Assembly (NCBI RefSeq): GCF_048544455.1
Contig: NC_133530.1
Span: 18,653,748 to 18,717,747, forward strand
From: Silene latifolia
Lineage: Eukaryota > Streptophyta > Magnoliopsida > Caryophyllales > Caryophyllaceae
Direction of reading: 5' to 3'
DNA: 64,000 nt
The notes beneath the pieces are model-generated. The model was not told the origin of the DNA. It worked only from the letters and a program-made list of their open reading frames with translations, and made no database searches. A program made the position numbers and the translations under genes. Positions 11,601-19,639 of the stretch are shown here, in pieces; position 1 is the stretch's first letter, and each line of letters starts with the position of its first letter.

Positions 11601-12273
11601 AACTATCCTATTTCCTAGCTTCTTGTTAGCATAGTTTTAGCTTACTGTTTGTGTAACTCAGTATATATTCTCCTAACTTGTTTATTTATTAATGCAAATT
11701 ATACTTTAACCTTATTCTTTATACACTTAACCCTTGGTTATCTTATTTTTCCCTATTTCTTGCAGAAAATGGGATGCTTGCTTTGGTTGGGAAATACAGA
11801 AGGAAAATTGGGACTCTCAACCGTGAGCATATCAAGAAGATTAATTCTTATCAATTTGAAAACCCTTGTTTTACCGTCAGAATGCGACCGTCTTATGTGA
11901 TGTATAATTTTCGCCTAGTAAGAATTTGATTCGTGGAAGTAAACTGAAAAATAAACCATATAAATGAGATGAAAGGAGCAGTACGAAATAGTTACTTAAA
12001 ATTTGCTTTTATTTGGTGAGGCAGAACGTACCATTGACGTTTGCTGCGAAGTATTTGAGAAAAATTCGAGGGAGCTGCACACTTCAAAATGCAACTGGTG
12101 ATACGTGGCCTGTTCGATGTGAAGGCAATACACCGAAGTTTATGAATATTGTTGGAGGCTGGAAGAAGTATGCATTGGACAACAAATTGCGAGTTGGTGA
12201 TATATGTGTTTTCGAGTTGATAAATGCTGCCAAATGTCTGTTCCAAGTTGAAATAATCCGATGCTCATCTTGA
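1991..12273 (+). CDS. REM/VRN1-like B3-domain protein, copy 2, with transposon-filled introns
   Basis: Four exons: 1991-2071, 6422-6767, 11766-11917, 12025-12273 (TGA); 828 nt, 275 aa. Exon 1 (MAIDDHSHNLPSFFRIILEP) starts the first B3 fold, which continues in exon 2 with the VRN1-like signature PTGKTWKVEL, WFRDGWHKFV and CHGHFLVFTY. Exons 3 and 4 make the second B3 domain (FENPCFTVRM, NVPLTFAAKYL, VGDICVFELI). All junctions are GT-AG and phases are 0/1/0. Intron 1 (4.35 kb) holds a foldback-like element and a SINE. Intron 2 (5.0 kb) holds a whole sense-oriented Ty1/copia. The exons have no internal stop. The ORF ends after RCSS, 29-30 codons before the end used in copies 1 and 3, a stop shared with copy 4. 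Whether the long introns are spliced correctly is unknown, since the copia LTR could supply polyadenylation. Closest relative in the window: copy 4. Confidence 0.8.
2083..2156. repeat. (TA)n microsatellite, left of foldback-like element
   Basis: About 74 bases of nearly pure TA ending where the element begins. A matching tract lies on the other side (5562-5616). At the corresponding place in copy 4 there is only a short TTTATACG, so the tracts came with, or grew after, the insertion. Confidence 0.95.
2157..5561. mobile_element. Foldback-like nonautonomous DNA transposon in (TA)n, with internal tandem array
   Basis: The two ends are imperfect inverted copies over roughly 90 bp: left AGTCCATAAG then CCATTGGATGGATGGAGG; right, read in reverse, AGTCCCTAAGTCCTTATAA then TTGGATGGAAGGGATGG. 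Weaker inverted similarity goes deeper: runs of AAAACCCAAAAATCC and CCACCACC near 2400-2590 mirror GGGTTTTTATTG and GGTGGTGG near 5090-5270. The core (2790-4440) is a tandem array. There is no transposase-like ORF; the ORFs here are by-products of the repeats. It sits in intron 1 of B3 copy 2 between two (TA)n tracts, and copy 4 lacks both. Elements that insert in (TA)n are known in plants (rice Micron); whether this is the same class is not established. A MULE-derived foldback element is the alternative. Confidence 0.7.
2790..4440. repeat. Tandem array of ~20-bp units with core TGTATAACTCTAGTC
   Basis: Dozens of units with core TGTATAACT(C/T)TAGTC plus 4-9 variable bases (CAGTT, ATACAA, CATAAT, CACTTTGGTTCATTTT), broken by short A-rich stretches near 3240-3300. 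Longer blocks recur: the run beginning CACTTTGGTTCATTTTTG appears near 2870, 3520, 3640 and 3750, so there is higher-order duplication. Related GTTATACAAATTAGAG and GTTGTACATGG words occur again near 5395-5420. The repeat is internal to the foldback-like element. Confidence 0.9.
5562..5616. repeat. (TA)n microsatellite, right of foldback-like element
   Basis: About 55 bases of TA directly after the element end (GAACCACTC). Immediately beyond it the sequence (CGTATCTTGTTTTCTCTC) rejoins the intron 1 sequence of copy 4. Confidence 0.95.
5897..6096 (+). mobile_element. tRNA-derived SINE with 13-bp target duplication
   Basis: A polymerase III-like head (TGGCTGGTGTGAGG as A box, GGTTCGATTC as B box, about 45 bases apart) is followed by ~130 bases of body and an A-rich tail. 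It is flanked by ACTCCGTCACTAT (5884-5896) and ACTCCATCACTAT (6097-6109), 12 of 13 identical. A more decayed copy sits at the same place in intron 1 of B3 copy 4 (about 43245-43390), so the insertion predates that gene duplication. Confidence 0.85.
6903..7175 (+). repeat. 5' LTR of copia 1
   Basis: 273 bp, TGTTAATAAT to TTCTTTATA. It matches 11457-11723 base for base apart from a 6-bp length difference near CTCCTCCTGTAAAC. The terminal TA in place of the usual CA is supported by the CACTT duplication on both sides. Confidence 0.95.
8239..11544 (+). CDS. Copia 1 pol region (protease, integrase, RT, RNase H)
   Basis: Open frame of 1101 codons belonging to the copia fossil. Order is the Ty1/copia order: protease SGASHHVTND near residue 13; integrase zinc-binding region (HNRLGHRS ... 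CNACLINKSHK) near 142-182, then the catalytic core; a proline/serine/threonine-rich linker near 430-530; RT with YKWVFRVKYN, DINNAFLQG and YVDDIIVTG (about 605-765); RNase H with YCDADWGG and LSQLSTEAEF. The last ~29 codons lie within the 3' LTR. Treated as part of a retroelement, not a host gene. Confidence 0.9.
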   Translation: MSQQPSSSYLIDSGASHHVTNDLQNLSMHQPYDGPDDLIIGDRSSLPITHIGSYSISTPTHTLIFNNVLVVPTISRNLLSVSQFCLDNHATAIFSQTSFVFKDISTGANLLLGPYHEGSYQWHPSPPKPSVHSAISTPSSLWHNRLGHRSVATLKLLNSAFNFRISNFLHCNACLINKSHKLSFSNSTLSSTAPLDLIFSDVWCSPVPSHDSFRYYIIFVDHYSHYFWLYPIKNKSDSLTIFNQFKAIVENYFQKPIKQFYSDNGGEYKKITPTLLNSGINHLTSPPHTPEHNGFAERRHRHVVETGLALLAQSRMPLTFWPLAFSAATYLINRLPSTTLQNDSPYKIIFNQHPNYQKLRPFGCLCYPWLRPYNNHKLEPKSKPCVFVGYSTTQSAYLCLEPVSKRIYTSRHVRFVETEFPFVELTQLPPSTLPSPDKWCTLTLPILPPFADSTSTTTLSDPTPSPNPTTLPDPNPTPSPSSPLSPRSPAPNPEPSSVPNNPPTTPSPTRTSHATSPPPPPPPPPPSRAVTRLCHNIIKPNPKYFKTAKMATLTSVHTTPTTTKQALIDPRWRHAMTEEHNALLRNQTWTLVPKTQAPNIVGYKWVFRVKYNVDGSIKQHKARLVAKGFHQRPGIDYSETFSPVIKPTTIRLILTIAVTQKWHLHQLDINNAFLQGKLQESVFMTQPPGFIDLEKPDYVCKLQKAIYGLKQAPRAWYTSLKTHLITHGFRNSVSDPSLFILNNSQIKLFVLVYVDDIIVTGPNRDHITNFISHLSNTFSLKDLGPLSYFLGIEVTPTKTGLHLNQTKYLSDLLHKYNFQDCKPATTPMVSHPPLLAEPLQPVENETDYRALIGSLQYLSLTRPDIAFPVNKLVQFLTHPTHTHWLALKRLLRYLNGTLNLGIHFHNSSPLRLHAYCDADWGGDPSDYVSTTGYLVYLGGNPISWSSKKQRALSQLSTEAEFRAVAATATELLWLHSLLQELGITTVTAPSIYCDNLSATHYSANPVFHSPMKHLAMAFHFVKEQVRHGTVRIQHIKGTDQLADTLTKPLHKPRFLELSSKIGLRLRPSILSGNVNNMNTKVEVNTEVKATSKSDVLSTTTT
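11457..11723 (+). repeat. 3' LTR of copia 1
   Basis: 267 bp with the same termini as the 5' LTR, followed by target duplication CACTT and then intron sequence AACCCTTGGTTATC leading into exon 3 of B3 copy 2. Confidence 0.95.
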
Positions 12274-12782
12274 GCATCAGGTGTTGGGGGTGTTGCTGGT
12301 ACGAGTAGTCCCACGAGATGACTGGAAGAAGTGGTTGAAGTAAATTGCTCGACGATTAACATTTGAAAATGTAATGTTGTTTTCGGAACATTGGTTTTTT
12401 GTACATGGTCTGTTGATCTAAAGGCCATGAAAGAAAGCTCCTAGAAACTTATTTATTTTGGTTACATGTAGGCTCTAGCAATATGGTCATCCTAGTCACG
12501 AGTCGGGTCAGAATTAGACAAAGTGGCGCTAGCCTTATCGAGCCAGGGCTTGAAAGCTATCTCAATGGTTACCAACCAATCCTTGCGACCTTGCCTTGTT
12601 ACTCTACTCATTTTTTGTTATTGAAGGGGCACTCAACTTGTTATTTTATGGAAAATGAGATAGCGACCCCAATTAATAGATCTTACAACCAGTTGTACCT
12701 AGTTGTATACTCTAGAACTCGAGTTATATAATAAATTTTTCGAGTTTTGTTTTAAAGAATATTATAAATTGGAGAAGGGTAA
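12274..12782 (+). other. 3' flank of B3 copy 2
   Basis: No separate gene. The first ~90 bases still align with the coding tail of copies 1 and 3 (read past the earlier stop). Next come the shared 3' flank (GCCATGAAAGAAAGCTCCTAG) and a block (CATCCTAGTCACGAGTCGGGTCA) also found after copy 3 at 34022. The rest to about 12780 is AT-rich. Confidence 0.5.
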
Positions 12783-15700
12783 ATTATATTCACTGTTAAT
12801 TGTGTATTGCTTTACACGGTTAGACTATATATACAAAGATGCACTAAGATAATTACAGTAAGAATAAACCTAAATACAGAAGGAAATAATATGGTGTAAA
12901 CAGGGAAGATATGGTGCCTTATTTTGTGGAAGTCTTCAACGGGTGAGAGACCTCTTGGCAACGGCTCTCTTGAGCTGATAATACCCCCCCGCAAGTTGGG
13001 TTGTGGAGAGACGAGACACCCAACTTGGAGAGTAGTTCCTCAAATGATGCGCGTCCGAGAGCTTTGGTAAGAATGTCCGCGAGTTGGGCCTTCGTATTGA
13101 TATAACTAGGAGCGATGACCCCTTTGAGTATTTCGTCGCGGATAAAATGGCAATCAACTTCGATGTGTTTCGTGCGTTCGTGGAACACCGGATTTCGAGC
13201 TATATGTAGGGCCGACTTGTTGTCACATTGAAGTTGAATAGGCTGTGTATGATGTATGCCGAGTGATTGAAGCAAGCCTTTTAACCATTTAAGTTCGCAT
13301 ATCGTAACAGCCATAGCACGGTATTCGGCTTCCGAAGAGGAGCGGGATACCGTTGCTTGTTTCTTTGTTTTCCAAGATATTGGTGATGATCCGAGAAAGA
13401 CAATGTAAGCGGAGAGTGAGCGACGGCTTGTAGGACACGTTGCATAGTCCGAATCACAATAAGCATTTAAGCGCAAGTCGCTATCGGAACGTAATAAGAT
13501 ACCTTGTCCCGGAGAATTTTTGAGATAGCGAACCACTGTTAGAGCCGCGTCCCAATGCTCGGTAGTAGGAGAGTTCATAAATCGAGCTAGTGTGTGAACC
13601 GAGTATGTCAATTCGGGGCGAGTAATGGTAAGATATACGAGGCGACCCACGAGTCGACGATAGGGTTGGGGATCCGGCATTTGAGCAGCTTTGGAGAGGG
13701 CAAGCCGATGGTTCTGTTCCATTGGAATAAAGGCAGGCTTCGTGCCTAGTAGGCCGGTATCTGTAAGAATGTCTAAAGCATATTTTCTTTGTGAAACGAA
13801 AATCCCGGACTTATGGCGAGCAATCTCGAGTCCGAGAAAATACTTGAGTACCCCAAGATCTTTCATGTGGAAGCACTTGCTTAAATAGGCCTTGAATTGG
13901 GTAATAAAATTTTGATTATTGCCACAAATGACTAAATCATCAACGTAGACGAGAACATGTACCTCAATTTCATTTCGGAAAATGGAAAATAAAGAGTGGT
14001 CAAGAGGACATTGGCGGAAGCCATATGTAATAAGGGCGGAAGCGAGCTTGGCATACCAGCATCGAGGAGCTTGTCTGAGACCGTATAAGGACTTCCTTAA
14101 CCGGCAAACTTGACCATTATTGGACGAAAGGAAACCAGGAGGAGGTTTCATGTAAACCTCTTCTTGAAGGTCGCCATGAAGAAAGGCGTTATGGACGTCC
14201 ATTTGATGGAGAACCCAACGCTTGGCAGCTGCAATGGCAAGAAGAGTGCGTACTGTGACCAACTTGATTGTAGGGGCAAATGTCTCATTATAATCAACGC
14301 CTTCAATTTGTCGATTTCCCATAACAACCAATCGGGCTTTGTATCGTTCAATAGAACCGTCAGCATTATATTTTATCTTGTATACCCACTTGGAGCCGAT
14401 AGCCTTTTTGTGTGGCGGGAGAGGTTCGAGAGTCCAAGTGTGATTTTTTTCGAGAGCAGCAATTTCTTGTCGCATAGCTTCACGCCATTCGGGAACCTGT
14501 ACTGCATCTTTGAAAAAACTAGGCTCGTGGTGTTTAGTCACGGCCGACAGGAAAGCTTTATGATTAGGAGAAAATTTGGCGTAATTTAAATAATGTGAAA
14601 TAGGATGCACGGTACCTGAAGACGTGGATTGTGTAGCGAGTGAATTGATCGAGGGGCGAGGTTTGGAAAGAACAAAATCTTTAAGGTTGGAGTTGGGGAT
14701 TTTAGTTCGATGTCCGCGGCCCATGGTGGGTATGTGCGTGGGACCCGAAGTGGGGGTTTGCTCAGGCTGGTGAGGTTGTTCCGTAGGTGGGTGATCATGT
14801 TGATCCGTGGGTGTGGGGTCCGGGGTTAACTCGTCGGAGGTGGGTGGGTGATGTGAAGCAGGAGTCTTAGGCGTGTTTATAGAGGGATCAAGAGTGTAAG
14901 TGGAAAGGGTAACAGAGGACATATCGTCCAAAGTAAAAGAAGGAGGCTCATTTTCCAAATCATTGAGCTGTAGATTTTTATAGGGAAATTCATTTTCAAT
15001 GAAAATTACATCGCGGGACTCGAAATAAGAACCGGTGTCTAAGTCAAAGAGGCGCCATCCTTTTTTACCAAAAGGGTAGCCAATAAAAACGCATTTGCGA
15101 CTTCGTGAAGCGAATTTATCTCGTGACCGATTTAAAGACTTGGCATAGGCTAGGCACCCGAAAATTCGAATATTGTCAAAAGATGGTGGTTTATTAAAAA
15201 GAGTTTCATATGGTGTTTTACCATGGAGAAGAGGTGTCGGAGTGCGGTTAATTAAATAGACGGCACTCAAGACACATTCGCCCCAAAAATAAAGAGGTAA
15301 ACTAGCTTGAAAAAGAAGGGCGCGAGCGACATTTAAAATATGACGATGTTTGCGTTCCACACGCCCGTTTTGTTGAGGAGTGTCAACATTAGATGTTTGA
15401 AATAAAATACCGTTTTCGTTAAAAAAAGAATAAAGAGGACGAAACTCGGTACCATTATCTGTTCTGAAAACTTTAATTTTCTTCTCGAATTGTCTTTCTA
15501 TCATGGCAAAGAAATTTAATAACTTTTGTTTTGTGTCACTTTTGTGACGTAAAAGATAGACCCACGTTGAACGGGAAAAATCATCGACTATAGTTAAGAA
15601 AAAAGTAGACCCACAAGAGGCATTTTCGGAGTATGGCCCCCAAAGGTCACAGTGAATAAGATCAAATGGTGCACTAGCATGACTAGTACTTGAATTAAAA

Positions 15701-16975
15701 TGTTCGCGAGTTTGCTTCGCGCGTAGACAAATATCACAAGTCTTACTATGAAAAGTATCACAAGTTTGAGACGATTTATTATTAAGAAAAGGTAAAAAAC
15801 GTGAAATGTTGGAAGAGGGGTGTCCCAACCTTCGGTGCCAAAGTTCCTTTGAATGGTCAGTTCCGGCTGTGTGAGCATGGGCCTTAGTATTTCGGACACC
15901 GTTTAAAAGGTAGAGCCCCTCGTGTTGTTCACCCGCACCAATCACTGTCTTCGAGGTACGGTCCTGAATTAAACACAAATTATGAGAAAATTGAATGGTT
16001 AAGGTTGTATCCATTAAAAGACTAGAGACTGAGAGCAAATTACATTGCAGACTCTTAGCATATAAAACGTCTCTTAAAACAAGACGAGGTGAAAGATGTA
16101 TATCGCCACATTGAGTAGCGATTGTAAGATCCCCGTTTGGTAAACCAACAGAAAGGGGAGTAATTAATTTCAGATTAGAAAAGAGCGAGAGGCATCCCGA
16201 CATGTGATGAGATGCTCCCGTGTCAATAATCCAAGGTAAAGGAGAAATATTACCATTAAGACGGTCGGTGTCGGATTCTGATTTTCGAGCCTGTAACAAA
16301 GCACCCAGGTCGTCCAATTCTTGTGGCGTAAGAGTGTTCAAGTCCAATTTGTCAAAGGTAGCAAGAGGAGGACGAGAGGATGACGGGACAGAGGGTGTTT
16401 TACCAGACGCCATATTTGCTTTAGGGGACGGTACATGAGGCTTTCGTGGCATACCAGTGGCCTGGTTTGCACTAGATAGAGACGAGGTACTATGGTCCGT
16501 TCCTTTACTATTAGTGTCAGGCACAAACACGGCATTCGTAAGGTCTGTGGCATTGGGGTCAATATAGATACGGGGACGGGGACGATCACCCCACCATTCG
16601 GGGTATTTGCCCGTAACCTGGTAGCAAAATTTCAATCTATGACCCGACTTTTGGCATGCTATACAGAAATATTTCGAGGGTGGACGGTCACTATGCCCAC
16701 CACCCCCTGACTGACGAGAGACACGGGCAGCAAACGCGAGAGCAGCAGGCGTGGTTTCAGACGCATTGGAAGACAAAGTACGAATCCCTTCATCTTGAAG
16801 AAGTCTATTATAAATTAGATCAAGAGAGGGAAGAGGAGTAATACCAATTATATGAGTTCGAGTATTGGAAAAACGGTCATCAAGACCCATGAGGAAATCA
16901 CGTACCCGTGTCTTCTCCATCCGAGTAGTCATGAGAGCCACCCAATTTCTGAACTCACTCACCTAAACATTAAAA
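12783..16975 (-). mobile_element. Ty1/copia LTR retrotransposon 2 (minus strand, one LTR seen)
   Basis: Copia fossil read from high to low coordinates. A long open frame (16962-12919) gives gag C-terminal half with CCHC knuckle (CIACQKSGHRLKFC), protease (IDTGASHHMSG), integrase (LWHRRLGHPSS), RT (YVDDLVICG) and RNase H (AYCDSDYATC). A run of G (GCGGGGGGG on the element strand) near 12990 looks like the polypurine tract and is followed by a probable 3' LTR, about 12983-12783. No matching LTR and no N-terminal gag are recognised on the upstream side, so the copy looks partial. It differs clearly from copia 1 in every domain. Outer limits are approximate and no target duplication was found. Confidence 0.85.
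12919..16962 (-). CDS. Copia 2 gag-pol polyprotein (retroelement ORF)
   Basis: 1347 codons in one frame. From the start: gag part (WVALMTTRMEKTRVRDFLMG), CCHC knuckle near residue 100, aspartic protease near 245 (DTGASHH), integrase GAG-pre and zinc region near 375-415, integrase core (DLWGPY, TDNGTEF), a variable linker rich in T and P near 690-770, RT (KWVYKIKYNADGS, YVDDLVICG) and RNase H (RSSSEAEYRAM, CDNKSALHIA). The first methionine here is internal to gag relative to family members. The frame being open over 4 kb suggests a fairly recent insertion. Confidence 0.85.
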   Translation of the reverse strand: MSEFRNWVALMTTRMEKTRVRDFLMGLDDRFSNTRTHIIGITPLPSLDLIYNRLLQDEGIRTLSSNASETTPAALAFAARVSRQSGGGGHSDRPPSKYFCIACQKSGHRLKFCYQVTGKYPEWWGDRPRPRIYIDPNATDLTNAVFVPDTNSKGTDHSTSSLSSANQATGMPRKPHVPSPKANMASGKTPSVPSSSRPPLATFDKLDLNTLTPQELDDLGALLQARKSESDTDRLNGNISPLPWIIDTGASHHMSGCLSLFSNLKLITPLSVGLPNGDLTIATQCGDIHLSPRLVLRDVLYAKSLQCNLLSVSSLLMDTTLTIQFSHNLCLIQDRTSKTVIGAGEQHEGLYLLNGVRNTKAHAHTAGTDHSKELWHRRLGHPSSNISRFLPFLNNKSSQTCDTFHSKTCDICLRAKQTREHFNSSTSHASAPFDLIHCDLWGPYSENASCGSTFFLTIVDDFSRSTWVYLLRHKSDTKQKLLNFFAMIERQFEKKIKVFRTDNGTEFRPLYSFFNENGILFQTSNVDTPQQNGRVERKHRHILNVARALLFQASLPLYFWGECVLSAVYLINRTPTPLLHGKTPYETLFNKPPSFDNIRIFGCLAYAKSLNRSRDKFASRSRKCVFIGYPFGKKGWRLFDLDTGSYFESRDVIFIENEFPYKNLQLNDLENEPPSFTLDDMSSVTLSTYTLDPSINTPKTPASHHPPTSDELTPDPTPTDQHDHPPTEQPHQPEQTPTSGPTHIPTMGRGHRTKIPNSNLKDFVLSKPRPSINSLATQSTSSGTVHPISHYLNYAKFSPNHKAFLSAVTKHHEPSFFKDAVQVPEWREAMRQEIAALEKNHTWTLEPLPPHKKAIGSKWVYKIKYNADGSIERYKARLVVMGNRQIEGVDYNETFAPTIKLVTVRTLLAIAAAKRWVLHQMDVHNAFLHGDLQEEVYMKPPPGFLSSNNGQVCRLRKSLYGLRQAPRCWYAKLASALITYGFRQCPLDHSLFSIFRNEIEVHVLVYVDDLVICGNNQNFITQFKAYLSKCFHMKDLGVLKYFLGLEIARHKSGIFVSQRKYALDILTDTGLLGTKPAFIPMEQNHRLALSKAAQMPDPQPYRRLVGRLVYLTITRPELTYSVHTLARFMNSPTTEHWDAALTVVRYLKNSPGQGILLRSDSDLRLNAYCDSDYATCPTSRRSLSAYIVFLGSSPISWKTKKQATVSRSSSEAEYRAMAVTICELKWLKGLLQSLGIHHTQPIQLQCDNKSALHIARNPVFHERTKHIEVDCHFIRDEILKGVIAPSYINTKAQLADILTKALGRASFEELLSKLGVSSLHNPTCGGVLSAQESRCQEVSHPLKTSTK

Positions 16976-17427
16976 AATTAACTTTAAGAAAGCTCAAAAA
17001 AATTACACATTAACTCGATAAGATATAACTTGGTTGTATGATGCTATTGTACCACTGGAGGTGTAATGTTATTTGTGATAGCGACACCCGGTATTACTCG
17101 ATTTGAGTTACACCTGGGGTAAAATTGTCACTTCCTTAAGTATTTTCGTTTTCCTCTAAATATCTAATTGAATACAATAATTTCATGTTGAACAAATAAC
17201 CAAAAGATTCTATACATCAACGCCAAAACTTTGGGAGATTTGCAGATTTGTTCCCAACATTTAAAGAATAAATTTAACTCATGTAAATTTAACAAAAGAA
17301 TAGATTTCTTCCCAACATTTTGTCAATTGCACTCTCGCGAGTTTTGTGAAAATTCAGCATATTTTGGATAAATTTGTGTTTTTACTTATGGCTGTACTGT
17401 ATCCAATTTCAGCGTTTTGACAAATTA
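16976..17427. other. AT-rich spacer
   Basis: No gene, repeat or RNA recognised. It contains the target region of the hAT-type element (CTCATAGG at 17428) at its right end. Confidence 0.4.
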
Positions 17428-17435
17428 CTCATAGG

Positions 17436-18378
17436 CTAGGTTGCACCAAAACGGTCAAACGGTCAAACGGACACGGACACTGACACGACACGGACACGTG
17501 ACACGTCATCCCATAAAATTTAGGACACGGGACACGTCATTTAAATTTAATAAAATATATATTTTATAGTTATATATGTGTGATTTTATTTTTGAAAAAT
17601 ATTGAATATTAAATTTAAATAAGTGAAAGTAAAACTTACATTAATTATAACTCATTCTCATCTCCAAAACCAAAAACCAACTTATAATCAATCTATTTCG
17701 ACATTTCATTACTAGTCCAAAGAACAGAGAAAAAGGAACATACATCGGATGTACTACATCCAACTTTTTTGTTTTTTGAGCATATATGTATTTTTTTTTT
17801 TAGCTTATTACCTCAAACTTTATTTATTTTTGAGCATATGTGTATTTTTTTGAGCATAATAAAGTTTATAAGTTAGATTTTAATATTTTTTCCGTCAAAA
17901 CTCAAATTTAACTAAACTTATATGTAATGTTTTTGAGTTTATTGTAATTTTTTAGAGCTTAATGTTTAAGTGAATAAGCTCAGAAACTTCATATTGAAAC
18001 TAAGAAACTTTAAAACAAAACTCAAAAACTTTATTATAATGCTCAGAAACTATAGAATTGGAGGTAATACATCAGATGTATAATCCTCTTACTGCAAAGA
18101 ACATCATTTGTCTCAAATTCAGCTTATTTCCCCACCAAATTCAACCATATAACAATTCTCGTCATTTACCTTAAATTCAACTTGATTCCGTTTGTAGGTG
18201 TGTCCAAATATCATGAACACGGCTCAAAATACCATGGACACGTGCCCAAATAAAATATGAAAGTTAGACACGACTTTACAAGTGTCCGACACGTTTTGAC
18301 GTGTGTCCGACGAGTGTCGTGTCTGACACGGTGTCCGACACGGGAACGCTGATTAGGAGGAGTGTCCGTGCAACCTAG
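17436..18378. mobile_element. Nonautonomous hAT-type transposon with 8-bp target duplication
   Basis: Flanked by perfect CTCATAGG at 17428-17435 and 18379-18386. The ends are inverted: CTAGGTTGCAC at the left and GTGCAACCTAG at the right. Subterminal regions on both sides are packed with GACACG/GTGTCC words (for example GACACGACACGGACACG, and GTGTCCGACACGGG in the right half), as expected of transposase-binding clusters. The 943-bp length holds no transposase. The 8-bp duplication points to hAT, though hAT ends more usually begin CAGGG or TAGGG. A second element is nested inside. Confidence 0.8.
17727..18094. mobile_element. Nested MULE-type MITE with 9-bp target duplication
   Basis: 368 bp inside the hAT-type element, flanked by CAAAGAACA at 17718-17726 and 18095-18103. 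The ends are inverted over ~45 bp: left AGGAACATACATCGGATGTA, right read in reverse AGGATTATACATCTGATGTA. The inner part is AT-rich with GAGCATA words. A 9-bp duplication fits Mutator-like elements. There is no coding potential. Confidence 0.8.
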
Positions 18379-18599
18379 CTCATAGGTGATGAAGGACCTT
18401 TTCTATAGAAGTCATGAAGATCCTATAACAACAATGATGAAGATAAGATTATTAGTCTATACTCGTATTAGGTTAAGATAGATAAATTAGGTTATATAAA
18501 TTAGTTTTAGTTGGAATTTTATTTGAAATCGAGAGATAAAATTACATATCTATCCTTTACATTTTGGCGCAAAATCGTAAAATTAGTCTTTTATTTTTT

Positions 18600-18715
18600 A
18601 TATTTTTCATTTTTTATAGGTAACACCTATTTTAATTCTAAGGTTAAAATATAAAGAAAAATGTCAATTTGTTCTTATTTAAATTATTATTAAGTTAATT
18701 TATTATTTACGTATG
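18600..18715. repeat. Dispersed AT-rich repeat, copy 1 of 3
   Basis: The string TTTTAATTCTAAGGTTAAAA followed by TATAAAGAAAAATGT and then TTATTATTAAGTTAATTTATT recurs with few differences near 34395-34482 and near 62840-62927 (continuing at 63491 beyond a LINE insertion). Identity is unknown; it is probably part of an older transposon. Confidence 0.6.
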
Positions 18716-19639
18716 TGAATGGAATATGCTAGATTTCGTGGTTGTTTTCGTCACGAGATTAGTGTGATAAGAACTCTTGTTCGTATGGTTAAGTCACAAG
18801 TGTACATCTACATTTTGCAATGCGTTGGATATTTTTCCGCATCCCATGTTTTAGACGGACTCAAAGAAACTATATATATATTCACGATGGGCCAGTCGGG
18901 TTGGTGATGGGTTGGATCATAATGAGTTTAGGTTGTATCGAGATATTACCGTCCATGTCGGGTTCAATTCTATTTGGGTCATTATTGATTCATAGGTACA
19001 TAAGTATAATCATTATTAAGCTAATTCATTACCACCACTATCTGAGCTGACATCAGCACGGATTAACCCGACCCCGTCCTATGCCGTTATTTTAGACAAT
19101 TTGGCTTGGCCCGTCATTTCAGTAAAAAAAATAAAAATAATACACAGGCTCGCCAGCCCGGCCCGCCCTCCACCCGTCACAAGGCCTGACCCGGGTCAAA
19201 CATACTCTGAGCCCAGCCCGGCCCCGCCAAGCTCGTCCCTCCCTCTGGCCGGTTCAAGGCCTGATCCCCCGCCAGCCCGGCCCGACCCGACCCTAAGACA
19301 TCTTTACCTCTATCCTTCTCGTGTAGACATATATGGCTCATCTTAGACCAGACCAGCTCATTTTAGGTAGTTTTAGAATTAAATTAGTTGCTACTGTCAG
19401 TTATTGGTTTAGGCCCAGTTCTTTGTGGCTTATTTTCACTTTATTGATTCGATTCGATTCACTCTATTCGATTCGATTCAGTTCAGCTCTATTCATTAAG
19501 TTCGATTCAACTCGGCTCTATTCGATTCGGTTCAGCTCACTCACTTATTCGATTCAAATTTTTTCAAATTTCACCACTTCCAATTCAGCTCCACTAAATT
19601 CAACCAATTTTAATTTTGCGAATCTTAAACTTAATAGTT

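Larger units (their letters stand above)
6903..11723 (+). mobile_element. Ty1/copia LTR retrotransposon 1, in intron 2 of B3 copy 2
   Basis: Near-complete copia fossil of 4.8 kb. LTRs at 6903-7175 and 11457-11723 begin TGTTAATAAT and end TTCTTTATA. They look identical apart from one short indel region, so the insertion is young. The target duplication CACTT lies at 6898-6902 and 11724-11728. The start of a primer-binding site (TGGTATCA) directly follows the 5' LTR, and a purine-rich GAGCGGGAA precedes the 3' LTR. Parts in order: gag (about 7247-8230, with a CCHC knuckle), protease (IDSGASHH), integrase (HNRLGHRS), RT (YVDDIIVTG), RNase H (YCDADWGG). It is nearly whole, with about one or two breaks in the gag region, while pol is open. 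Copy 4 preserves the uninterrupted intron (CCGCACTTCACCCTTGG). Confidence 0.95.

Noticed and set aside
19101-19346. Proline-rich ORF of 81 codons
   Set aside because: Arises from CCCGGCCCG repeats; no start context or homologue in the window.
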